From positions 248,001 to 312,000 of the forward strand of contig NZ_JABASX010000004.1 of assembly GCF_016107655.1 (NCBI RefSeq): a DNA stretch of 64,000 nucleotides, read 5' to 3'. Origin of the DNA: Brevibacterium antiquum (lineage in GTDB: Bacteria; Actinomycetota; Actinomycetes; Actinomycetales; Brevibacteriaceae). The notes under the pieces are model-generated. The model was given only the letters and a program-made list of their open reading frames with translations. It was not told where the DNA came from and did no database searches. Shown here piece after piece: positions 53,064 to 60,852 of the stretch. The first letter of the stretch is position 1. Each line of letters starts with the position of its first letter. A program made the translations under genes and the position numbers.

Positions 53064-53935
53064 CAGGCAGCAGCCCGGCCGCAGGCCAGGCCTCGGCCGT
53101 CGAGCATGAGCCGTCCAGACTCTATGTCTACGCAATCGTGTCTGCCGAAAGCTACGCTCCGACGACCACCGGCATCGACGGTTCGGCCCTGCACATGGTG
53201 GGCGACGCGAATGGTCCACGAGCGGTGGTTCATACTCACAGCGGGGGTCCGTACGACGGACCCGATGACGACGTCAAACGATGGATCCTTGAGCACAGCG
53301 AGGTCATCGAGGACGGTTGGAAGGGGGCCGGGAGTGTGCTCCCGGTGTCGTTCAATGTCATTGTCCGTCCGGACATCGACTCGGGCGCGTCGGCGACCGC
53401 GCAGCTCGAAAGGTGGCTCCAAGCGACCAGCTCATCGCTGTCCGAGCGCTTAGAAGAGCTGGGCGGAACCTCCGAGCTGCGCGTCGAGATCGCCCTTGAT
53501 CGGAGCGCTTTCCTCGATGGCAACGAGGAGATTCGCAGCATCAGAACCGATATGGCTGAGCGTCCGGCAGGCGTACGCCGGCTGCTTGAGAAGCGTCTGG
53601 AGAAAACCGAGAAGGAACTTGCCGATCGTGCCGCCGACGATCTCTATCCCGCCGTGAGAGCCCGGATCGCGGAACAGTGTCTGGCCATCGAGGAGTACCG
53701 CACGCCGGCCCGTAACGCGGGACAGACTCCCATTCTCACGGCGTCTTGTCTGGTGACGGAGCCCGGCATTCAGAATCTCGGCGCCGAACTCACCGCCATC
53801 CAGAATGAACTCCCTGACACTGAGATCCGCTTCCTGGGGCCGTGGCCACCGTACTCATTCGCGGATATGTCCGATTCCGTCGCTGAGATGTCCGGCCCTG
53901 AAGCGCAGCAGCGCGAAAGTCAGGAGAGCACTTGA
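53060..53935 (+). CDS. gvpL: Gas vesicle protein GvpF/GvpL family, second copy
   Basis: 291 aa. Same two-domain plan as the protein at 49787-50539: RLYVYAIVSAESYAPTTTGI, VLPVSFNVIVRP, TASCLVTEPGIQNLGAELTA and the closing FLGPWPPYSFADM. Two divergent GvpF/L proteins are normal for actinobacterial clusters and may act as a pair. ATG 53060 overlaps gvpK. The gene ends the operon; a broken epimerase gene starts in its last codon. Confidence 0.9.
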   Translation: MTGSSPAAGQASAVEHEPSRLYVYAIVSAESYAPTTTGIDGSALHMVGDANGPRAVVHTHSGGPYDGPDDDVKRWILEHSEVIEDGWKGAGSVLPVSFNVIVRPDIDSGASATAQLERWLQATSSSLSERLEELGGTSELRVEIALDRSAFLDGNEEIRSIRTDMAERPAGVRRLLEKRLEKTEKELADRAADDLYPAVRARIAEQCLAIEEYRTPARNAGQTPILTASCLVTEPGIQNLGAELTAIQNELPDTEIRFLGPWPPYSFADMSDSVAEMSGPEAQQRESQEST

Positions 53936-54150
53936 GAGTCGCAGTCACCGGGGCCACCGGGAACGTGGGCACCGCGATCCTGAAGGTTCTCGCGCAGACC
54001 CAGAGGTCACCTCGGTGGTGGGGATCGCCAGACGAATGCCGAGGTATTGGCCGGTGTCGATGCCGTCATCCATCTCGCGTGGCTGATCCAACCCAACAGC
54101 GACCGTGATCTGATTGACGCAGCATCGGAGATGAAGCGCTCTTCCTCGCC
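53932..54150 (+). pseudogene. Degenerate NAD-dependent epimerase remnant
   Basis: TTG 53932 opens LRVAVTGATGNVGTAILKVL, the Rossmann start of an atypical SDR. The homology then jumps frame (PEVTSVVGIARRMP near 54003-54045) and again (VLAGVDAVIHLAWLIQPNSD near 54047-54110), with the segments joined by deletions, before ending. The rest of the enzyme is absent up to the VOC gene at 54284. It is non-functional. Confidence 0.7.
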
Positions 54151-54283
54151 TCCTGGATGCCCTTGCCGCATCTCCGGGGCATTCAACATCCTCATCTGCT
54201 TTGCAGACGGGGCTTGCCGATAGGCTTCCTGGCGACCAAGATGGACATCAGCAGCACACCGTCGGACGGAAGAAGGATCAACG

Positions 54284-54649
54284 ATGATCGGTACCTTGAA
54301 CACGACAGCCATGGACTGCCCCGTCCCCTTGGACACCGCCAAGTTCTATCAGGCGCTCCTCGGCGGCTACATCTCTCCAGACGAGGACACGGATTGGGTC
54401 AACCTGTTCGAGCCGTCAGGGAGGCAGATTCTGTCCTTCCAAAGGGCGGACGACTATGTGGCTCCGACCTGGCCGGACAACACCGTCCCATTGCAGGTGC
54501 ACATCGACATTCGGGTCGATTCCTATGAAGATGCCGAACCGACCGTCCTCGCCGCAGGCGGGAAACTGATCGATGATTCCACACGGCATCCTGATTTCCG
54601 GGTTTATGCCGATCCGGTCGGCCGACCGTTCTGCCTGGTGCTGTGCTGA
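54284..54649 (+). CDS. VOC/glyoxalase-fold protein
   Basis: 121 aa. Metal-binding vicinal-oxygen-chelate fold: AMDCPVPLDTAKFYQALLGG, WVNLFEPSGRQILSFQRADD, LQVHIDIRVDSYEDAEPTVL and FRVYADPVGRPFCLVLC. The His in QVHID and Glu/Asp in the last strand are plausible metal ligands, but the usual first His is absent (MDCPVP), so catalysis is uncertain. Substrate unknown. Single gene behind the broken epimerase. Confidence 0.75.
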   Translation: MIGTLNTTAMDCPVPLDTAKFYQALLGGYISPDEDTDWVNLFEPSGRQILSFQRADDYVAPTWPDNTVPLQVHIDIRVDSYEDAEPTVLAAGGKLIDDSTRHPDFRVYADPVGRPFCLVLC

Positions 54650-54686
54650 TTGCCGAAAACTCTCTTGGTCGCCGACTAGTCTGCCG

Positions 54687-55208
54687 TCAGCTCGTTGACC
54701 TCTGTTCCGGCATATTGTCGTAGCGTTTCTGGAGCGCCTCGAGCAGCATTGCCAGCGCGCGTTCCTCGGTGTTGGACAGGATCTTGATCGGATCCCCTTG
54801 GAATCTGTGAAGTTCGGACTGCACCTCGTCGTCAACGAGAACCGCGATCCACGTGGTTCCCGGCTCCTGCCCGTCCTGGCTGGTTGGGCCGCCTGCACCG
54901 GAGGCGGCTACAGCGGCATCGGCCTCCATCAAGCTGCAGACGGAATGCGCCATCGCTTCAACCGAGGCTTGGGAGATGACCGAACCGCGCGGCACATCGA
55001 GAAGACGGTGCTTGACCTCGCTCGAGTATGCCACCACGCCGCCAGCGAACCAGCTCCCTGAACCAGGTGCGGCAGCTAGCTGGCTGGAGATCTTGCCGCC
55101 GGTGAGTGATTCTGCGACGGCCACACGGACGCCGTGCTCGTCACACAGCTCGGCAAGACTGCCGGCGATCTTGGCGGCGATCTTCTCGTGCTTCTTATAG
55201 CTGGTCAC
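54687..55208 (-). CDS. pncC: Nicotinamide-nucleotide amidohydrolase (CinA C-terminal/PncC type)
   Basis: Deamidates NMN to nicotinic acid mononucleotide in NAD recycling. Motifs: VRVAVAESLTGGKISSQLAA (Ser nucleophile), GSWFAGGVVAYSSEVKHRLL, VSPGSVIS-like PRGSVISQASVEAMA and AVAASGAGGPTSQDGQ. 173 aa corresponds to the stand-alone domain without the CinA N-terminal part. ATG 55208. Confidence 0.85.
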   Translation of the reverse strand: MTSYKKHEKIAAKIAGSLAELCDEHGVRVAVAESLTGGKISSQLAAAPGSGSWFAGGVVAYSSEVKHRLLDVPRGSVISQASVEAMAHSVCSLMEADAAVAASGAGGPTSQDGQEPGTTWIAVLVDDEVQSELHRFQGDPIKILSNTEERALAMLLEALQKRYDNMPEQRSTS

Positions 55209-55308
55209 ATGCGTACTCTACTCTGGTCCACGGTCGGTGGTCAGGGCGTGAAACACGGTGCGTTCTCGATCCTGAATGACCACCAAGGTCGTGAATGATC
55301 TTGACCTG

Positions 55309-55725
55309 TCACGAGTTCTTACTGGTCGCCCGATTGCTCTCCTTCTCAAGGGCATCGACGAGCTGCTTCTTGGTCATCGTCGATCGCCCGGAGATGTTGA
55401 GCTTCTTCGCTTCCTTGTACAGATGGTCCTTCGATGCATTCGCATCGATACCACCAGCGGTCTTGCGGTTCGTATTCTTACCACCAGCGCTCTGTGCGTC
55501 TGAGGGCCCGGAGGACTTCTTCGGCTCCCAACTGTCGCCGACCTTCTCATAGGTGTGCTTCAGTGCGTCATAGGCGACCTGGTGTGCGCGCTTCTCGTCG
55601 TTGTACTCCTCCATGGCGGAGTCGTACGCCTTGGCGAACGTGCGTTGAGCCTTCTGATCCGACTTCTTCAGGGTGGACGGCAGTTCCGACTTCTTGGGTT
55701 TTCCTGACGCAGTGGTTTTCGGCAT
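55309..55725 (-). CDS. ChaB-domain protein with C-terminal Rho-N/SAP-like helix pair
   Basis: 138 aa, basic. The ChaB domain (residues about 12-60: SELPSTLKKSDQKAQRTFAK, AYDSAMEEYNDEKRAHQVAY) is named from a cation-transport regulator but its role is unclear. A Lys/Ser linker is followed by a Rho N-terminal-like module (DHLYKEAKKLNISGRSTMTK, KQLVDALEK) that may bind nucleic acid. ATG 55725 has GAGGAG upstream. It is divergent to the catalase gene, and often seen near stress genes in actinobacteria. Confidence 0.75.
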   Translation of the reverse strand: MPKTTASGKPKKSELPSTLKKSDQKAQRTFAKAYDSAMEEYNDEKRAHQVAYDALKHTYEKVGDSWEPKKSSGPSDAQSAGGKNTNRKTAGGIDANASKDHLYKEAKKLNISGRSTMTKKQLVDALEKESNRATSKNS

Positions 55726-55785
55726 GATGACCACATCTCCTCACACGTGTAGAGGTCACGGTTGTCGCCAGGATAGCCCACATAC

Positions 55786-55808
55786 ACAATCCCCGTAAGG
55801 GGGATTGT
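55786..55808. promoter_or_regulatory. Perfect 9-bp inverted repeat between chaB-like and catalase genes
   Basis: ACAATCCCC (55786-55794) and GGGGATTGT (55800-55808) with loop GTAAG. It sits 67 bp before the catalase ATG and about 60 bp from the divergent start. It could be an operator for a redox regulator or a leader hairpin. A palindrome ACACGTGT lies nearby (55743-55750). Confidence 0.5.
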
Positions 55809-55874
55809 CTTCGCGGGAATCTGGTCATAACGTGACCCTGAACAGCAGCAATCGCCGAGGTGAGGACAGCAAAG

Positions 55875-58022
55875 ATGCCATCCGAAGACAGCCCGTTCAT
55901 CCCAGGAAAACCGGCGTCCTCAACGCCGAAGTTCGATGAGCCACAGCATCCGCAAGGTCCTCCGTCGCCGAAGTCGGACCAGAGTGGGCCTAAGCCGACG
56001 ACTCCCACCGGAGCCGATAGCGCCGATGGGCAGGCCGAGCAAGGACAGCAAGGCGAATACCACACGACGGCGCAAGGCGGCAGACTGCCAGACACGAACC
56101 ATTCGCTGAAGGCGGGGCCCCGAGGTCCAGTGCTCCTGCAGGACCATCACCTGCGGGAGAAGATCACCCACTTCGACCATGAGCGCATCCCGGAACGGGT
56201 CGTCCATGCCCGTGGTGCAGCCGCGCACGGGACCTTCGTGTCATACGGAACGGCGAGCAACGTGACGAAGGCAGGCTTCCTGCAGTCCGATGCCCAGACC
56301 GAGGTATTCACACGCTTCTCAACCGTCGTCGGATCACGCGGGTCAGCCGATGCCGCTCGAGACACTCGAGGCTTCGCCACGAAGTTCTACACCTCCGAAG
56401 GCGTCTTCGATCTCGTGGGCAACAATTTTCCGGTGTTCTTCATCCAAGACGCGTTGAAGTTCCCCGATATCGTTCACGCTGCCAAGCCTCACCCGGACCG
56501 TGAGATTCCACAGGCACAGAGTGCACACGATACATTCTGGGATTTCGTGTCTCTGCATACCGAAGCGACCCATCACACCATGTGGCAGATGTCGGATCGT
56601 GCGATACCTCGTTCCTTTCGTATGATGGAAGGCTTCGGCGTCCACACCTTCCGCCTCGAGAACGCCGCCGGCGAGACTTCGTTGGTGAAGTTTCATTGGA
56701 AACCGCAGAACGGGGTCCACTCCCTTCTCTGGGAAGAGGCGCAGATGGTCAATGGCTTCGATCCGGATTTCCATCGCCGAGACCTTGCCGATGCGATCGA
56801 AGCGGGCGCCTATCCGAAGTGGGAGCTGGGTCTGCAGGTGATGCCGGACTCCGAAGACGAAATGTTCGAGGGCATCGACCTGTTGGACCCCACCAAGCTT
56901 GTGCCCGAAGAGCTCGCCCCGGTCAAAGCAGTGGGGGTGCTCACCCTTGATCGGAATCCGGAGAACTATTTCGCCGAAACCGAACAAGTGGCATTTCATC
57001 CGGGTCACCTCGTACCGGGAATCGATGTCACCAATGACCCCCTGCTGCAGGGACGCCTGTTCTCCTATCTCGATACACAGATCAGCCGCCTCGGCGGACC
57101 GAATTTCAGCGAGCTGCCGATCAACCGTCCCCGGTGCCCGGTCAATGACATGTTCCGCGACGGAATGCACCAAACAGCGGTCCACCAAGGCATAGCACCC
57201 TACAAACCGAATTCCCTCGATGGGGGAAACCCCTTCTCAACCGACGGTGAACATGCACTCATCGACATTCCACAGCGTGTCGCCGAATCGGTGAAGGAAC
57301 GACGAGCACCGAAATCCTTCGACGACCACTTCAGCCAGCCGAGTCTCTTCTGGAAGAGCCTGACCGAAATCGAGCAACAGCATCTGGCAGACGCCTTCAT
57401 CTTCGAGCTCGGCAAATGCTATGAGGAGACGATTCGGCGCCGCGAACTGAAGAACATCGCTGCGATTGATGCCGAACTCTGTGAAACAGTGGCCACAGGT
57501 TTGGGTTTGGACACCCCTCAAGCCGGTGAACAACCACCAAGAGAAGTCACCCCGAGCCCCGCACTGTCCCAAATCAAGGGGCTATGGCCCGTCACCGGTC
57601 GGAAGGTGGGCATCGTCGTCTCTGCGGACACGCCTTTCGCGCAGATCACAGCGGTGCGAGCGGCTGTTGGCGACGCAGGCATGGTGCCCCTGCTGATCGC
57701 TCCGAGAGGTGGCAGATTGGGCGAGGGCAGCGAATCGATCGCAGTTGAGCGCACGTACGCCACGATGAGATCAGTGGAATTCGACGCTGTGATACTGACC
57801 GAAGGGGTCGAACCGTCGACGGAAGTCGACTTGCTGATCTCCGAATCTTGGCGTCATCTCAAGCCGATTGCCACCTGCGGCAGCGCTGTGCGCCTGCTTG
57901 AAGAACCGGGGATCGAGCACAGCGATGCAGGAATCTTCTGCGATGGCGAGCCGGGAGAGGTGACGAGGCAGCTGATTGAAGCGCTCAGCGAGCATCGGGC
58001 GTGGGCGCGCGCCGAAACGTGA
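55875..58022 (+). CDS. katE: Large-subunit catalase with C-terminal GATase-like domain (KatE type)
   Basis: Converts hydrogen peroxide to water and oxygen with haem d/b. Catalytic His118 lies in HARGAAAHGTF, the Asn in FDLVGNNFPVFFIQD (183-184), and the proximal Tyr in RLFSYLDTQISR. FSELPINRPRCPVNDMFRDG is the family signature. The C-terminal 150 residues (GRKVGIVVSADTPFAQITAV) form the class I amidotransferase-like domain that defines clade 2 catalases. 715 aa from ATG 55875, with GAGGAC upstream. Confidence 0.9.
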   Translation: MPSEDSPFIPGKPASSTPKFDEPQHPQGPPSPKSDQSGPKPTTPTGADSADGQAEQGQQGEYHTTAQGGRLPDTNHSLKAGPRGPVLLQDHHLREKITHFDHERIPERVVHARGAAAHGTFVSYGTASNVTKAGFLQSDAQTEVFTRFSTVVGSRGSADAARDTRGFATKFYTSEGVFDLVGNNFPVFFIQDALKFPDIVHAAKPHPDREIPQAQSAHDTFWDFVSLHTEATHHTMWQMSDRAIPRSFRMMEGFGVHTFRLENAAGETSLVKFHWKPQNGVHSLLWEEAQMVNGFDPDFHRRDLADAIEAGAYPKWELGLQVMPDSEDEMFEGIDLLDPTKLVPEELAPVKAVGVLTLDRNPENYFAETEQVAFHPGHLVPGIDVTNDPLLQGRLFSYLDTQISRLGGPNFSELPINRPRCPVNDMFRDGMHQTAVHQGIAPYKPNSLDGGNPFSTDGEHALIDIPQRVAESVKERRAPKSFDDHFSQPSLFWKSLTEIEQQHLADAFIFELGKCYEETIRRRELKNIAAIDAELCETVATGLGLDTPQAGEQPPREVTPSPALSQIKGLWPVTGRKVGIVVSADTPFAQITAVRAAVGDAGMVPLLIAPRGGRLGEGSESIAVERTYATMRSVEFDAVILTEGVEPSTEVDLLISESWRHLKPIATCGSAVRLLEEPGIEHSDAGIFCDGEPGEVTRQLIEALSEHRAWARAET

Positions 58023-58034
58023 GGGCGACAGCAG

Positions 58035-59099
58035 TCAGCCAGACTCATCTTCGGAGTAGACACGCATTCGCAACCGCTGTGCATGGGTGAGATTCTTGAT
58101 ATCGGCATCCGAATCGAAAGTTGAGCCCAGTGCGCCGGCGACGACCCCCAGAGCGGCGCTGAGCCATGCAATGTCCAGGTAGTTGCTGAAGGTAGCGGGG
58201 GATTTGATGGTCTGACTCAGAAAACCCGGATCGATGATGATCAGACTTCCGGCGAGAATCCCAGCGACAAGCGAGACGTACAGGGTGACGACGCAGAGGA
58301 GCAGCGTCAGGACCGTGGACAGGTTGTAGTAGAGGACGACTGGAGCCAAGCGTTCGCGGACGGGGCGATCCCATAGGCGATTGACCGTGATGAGCCAGGC
58401 CACCATGACAGCAATGGCGATCACACCGATTGAGATCAGTCGTACGACCGACAGGTGGTGCGACATCTGCCAGATGGAGTTGTAGAAGATGCCGAACGCT
58501 CCGGTTGCCGAGGCCGCTGCCAATGCCCGCGACAGTTTCGATGCCATCCGCACAGGATTGTTCGCGCTGGTCATCCCCAGAACGAGACGTGGGCCGCCGG
58601 TGAAGGTATGGGCGTGAAGGGTCTGGCTCCCCGACTCACCTCTGTCGGACCAGTGGCCCCACCGAGGCATGAACGGGTAAGTGTCGGCGGGAGGGCCATA
58701 GGGGAGCAGCTGATTGGCACAGCTGGTCAGCACCTGCTTGACTCGACGTTTCGAGGGTCGGGCGCCCAAGGTGGGGTACGAAACGACAGCGACCTTCCTA
58801 TCGTCCAATATTTCAGCGACGAGTGGTTTCCTATCGGTATGCCTGGGGATACCCGTCAGCATGAGAACCGCGTCGACATCGGGGTAGCTGTTGACGAATG
58901 AGTCGAGAACCGCCAGCTCCAACTGATGGTCGGATTGCACCCGAACGGTCTGAGTGCACGTTTCGAGATATACGTCCATGTCGAAAACCTGGCGCAGCTC
59001 CTCTTCGAGTTCATCCGTGAGTGAAGCTATCCGCTTACTTGCGGCCCCGGGGTCCGCGATGATGAGCACATGCAATCGTCTCGTTGCCGATTCGGTCAT
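58035..59099 (-). CDS. Membrane protein with N-terminal chelatase-like soluble domain, function unknown
   Basis: 354 aa. Residues 1 to about 200 form a soluble alpha/beta domain (RRLHVLIIADPGAASKRIAS, LDSFVNSYPDVDAVLMLTGI, KVAVVSYPTLGA) with no recognised catalytic motif. Three or four helices follow: VVRLISIGVIAIAVMVAWLI, YYNLSTVLTLLLCVVTLYVS, LVAGILAGSLIII and IAWLSAALGVVAGALGS. The N-terminal half recalls Rossmann or chelatase folds, but I cannot name a family. ATG 59099. It is convergent with katE at 13 bp. Confidence 0.6.
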   Translation of the reverse strand: MTESATRRLHVLIIADPGAASKRIASLTDELEEELRQVFDMDVYLETCTQTVRVQSDHQLELAVLDSFVNSYPDVDAVLMLTGIPRHTDRKPLVAEILDDRKVAVVSYPTLGARPSKRRVKQVLTSCANQLLPYGPPADTYPFMPRWGHWSDRGESGSQTLHAHTFTGGPRLVLGMTSANNPVRMASKLSRALAAASATGAFGIFYNSIWQMSHHLSVVRLISIGVIAIAVMVAWLITVNRLWDRPVRERLAPVVLYYNLSTVLTLLLCVVTLYVSLVAGILAGSLIIIDPGFLSQTIKSPATFSNYLDIAWLSAALGVVAGALGSTFDSDADIKNLTHAQRLRMRVYSEDESG

Positions 59100-59543
59100 C
59101 CGAGCCTTCTCCCTCCCGGCACCATGAGGAGCCTGGTTGTGCGGGTTGCGACCACAATACGATTACTTCCTGGAAAAGTCCCACATGCACACGAGACCCC
59201 AGGGGCCGTCCCCATGGCAGAAACGCCTGTGCGCCTCAACAAGACCACTGCTGGGAACCTCCGAGGCGTGATACCGGTGGCCCTTGAGCTTCGTCGGGAC
59301 TTCCTTTGCCGACGATGCTGCAGCAGCACGGAATTCCTTTCGGCAGACGAGTGCGGGAGATGGAGTGCGGGCGGCAAGACTATTGCTGTGCACAGTCTAT
59401 GAGGTAATGTGACATACGAAACGTTTACGCAGTAAACTTCGGATTCAGATCACCGGCCCGAGCAGAGAAGCGCCCGGCATCGAAGCTCAGCAGTGAGTGC
59501 GAAACACAGGACACGACAATCACCGAAACTGAGAGGGCTCGCT
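59100..59543. promoter_or_regulatory. Intergenic region with TetR-type palindrome
   Basis: 444 bp without a supported gene; several short frames on both strands lack domains. It carries the GTTTAC/GTAAAC palindrome described separately. Confidence 0.4.
59423..59437. promoter_or_regulatory. TetR-type operator candidate
   Basis: GTTTAC (59423-59428) GCA GTAAAC (59432-59437) is a perfect 6-bp inverted repeat with 3-bp spacer, the form used by many TetR regulators. It lies 107 bp before the YjdJ-like gene (59544), whose convergent neighbour is a TetR gene. Confidence 0.5.
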
Positions 59544-59849
59544 ATGTACACACTGCTCAATAATCAGGAAGCTTCGAAGTTCGATCTCTATCTCCCGGGA
59601 AAACTTGTGGCCTCTCTGCACTATACGATCGACGAGAAGGAGGTCATGTTCATCTATTGTGAAGCGATCGAGACCCTCGAAGCTGCTCGTCACTGCAGAG
59701 AACTCATGACCAGGTCCCTCAATGATGTGCGCAATCGCCATATGAGGGTCACCGTCACATGCCCTATTGCGCTGAAATTCCTCGATTCCCCCTCAACTGA
59801 CCTGCCGCCCGGCAGCCGCACGATCGTGTCCGGGGAGACATCGAGCTAG
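59544..59849 (+). CDS. Small GNAT-like (YjdJ/YidJ type) protein
   Basis: 101 aa. The segment SKFDLYLPGKLVASLHYTID, MFIYCEAIETLEAARHCREL and VTVTCPIALKFL has the shape of the short GCN5-related acetyltransferase family (strand-strand, then the CP near the end). The usual glycine-rich acetyl-CoA loop is eroded (ETLEAARHC instead of GrGxG), so activity is doubtful. ATG 59544 behind GAGAGGG. Its TAG overlaps the TAG of the convergent TetR gene in one CTAG. Confidence 0.6.
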   Translation: MYTLLNNQEASKFDLYLPGKLVASLHYTIDEKEVMFIYCEAIETLEAARHCRELMTRSLNDVRNRHMRVTVTCPIALKFLDSPSTDLPPGSRTIVSGETSS

Positions 59850-60502
59850 GAGGCCAAGTTGCTTCGTATGCGCTCGATCAGATCGTCAAGACCATCGTCG
59901 AATTCGCGCTGGGAGTGGTCTTCTGCGAGTTTCACCTGCAGCTCTTTGAGAGTCGGATACTGTTCGAGAGAGCCCTCCCCGATCATCGAGGCTTCCTCAG
60001 GGCTGTTTGCCACGCCTGCAGCCGCGACTTGAAGCAGCAGAGCGCCGAGGAGGAAGCTCGTGAACGTCTTGTACGCATCCACGGCAGCAGAATCCGAAAA
60101 CCCGAAATCTCGCAGAGCGGCAAGGAAGTGGTCAACCCATTTCAGGCTGCGCAGAGGCGGGCGCAACCATGGTGCCTCTGGAGGATGCGCGGTGACCAGG
60201 GGGAAGATCTTCGGGTGTTCAAGTGCCAGATTGCGCATGGCGTTGGCCACATGTTGGAAGTAGTCTTCCCAGGAGTTCGGCTCTGCCGTCATCAAGGTGT
60301 CGTTGAACAGATCGTCGATGACCTGATGAACGACGGCAGCGACCAGCTCGCCCCGGCCTGCGACATGTCTGTACAGCGCCATTGCCTCGACGTCGAGCGT
60401 TGCCCCCAGCCGACGCATCGTCAATGATTGGATTCCATGCTCATCGATGAATGCGATGGCGGCTTCGACCACGTCATCGCGATTCAGTCGCTGACGAGCC
60501 AT
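59846..60502 (-). CDS. TetR-family regulator with TetR_C-type ligand domain
   Basis: 218 aa. N-terminal HTH: RDDVVEAAIAFIDEHGIQSL, TMRRLGATLDVEAMALYRHV, the form typical of tetracycline-repressor-like proteins (LG..L.V...ALY.HV). The helical C-terminal domain (FLAALRDFGFSDSAAVDAYK, FLLGALLLQVAAAGVA) is the TetR_C drug-binding type. It may bind the palindrome at 59423-59437. Effector unknown. Confidence 0.8.
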   Translation of the reverse strand: MARQRLNRDDVVEAAIAFIDEHGIQSLTMRRLGATLDVEAMALYRHVAGRGELVAAVVHQVIDDLFNDTLMTAEPNSWEDYFQHVANAMRNLALEHPKIFPLVTAHPPEAPWLRPPLRSLKWVDHFLAALRDFGFSDSAAVDAYKTFTSFLLGALLLQVAAAGVANSPEEASMIGEGSLEQYPTLKELQVKLAEDHSQREFDDGLDDLIERIRSNLAS

Positions 60503-60852
60503 CGTTCACCTCTTCCGTCGGATGGTTCATATGTCTGCGGTGCCTGTACTCGACAGTAGCGCAGGTGGCCGATCCCCATAGGAGGGGTCAGGGTCTCACA
60601 TAAGAGGGGCTAGGGGCTCACGGGTTCGGAATTTCTCAAACTGATGTGGCGATTCGAATGGGTATTTACAAGCACAGGGATAGGTGCAAGTCTGGGGAGA
60701 CCAGACGTATATGTGGCATGGACGAAGAACGGAGCTGATTGAGCCACCGTGAGTCGGCTGAGGCGAAGGCCGAGTGTTCTGCCTGATCGCCCAGCCGTTT
60801 TTGGACTTCCCCCGGTCGTCGGCAGATGCCGACGAGAACAGATGAGGAGCTG
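60503..60852. promoter_or_regulatory. Divergent intergenic region
   Basis: 350 bp between the TetR gene and the eRF1-like protein gene. A GGGTAT word at 60660-60665 recalls the -10 of general-stress sigma promoters, but no matching GTTT -35 lies at the right distance. Ribosome site GAGGAG at 60844-60849. Confidence 0.3.

Noticed and set aside
60660..60665. General-stress sigma promoter (GGGTAT)
   Set aside because: No GTTT -35 element at the required spacing.
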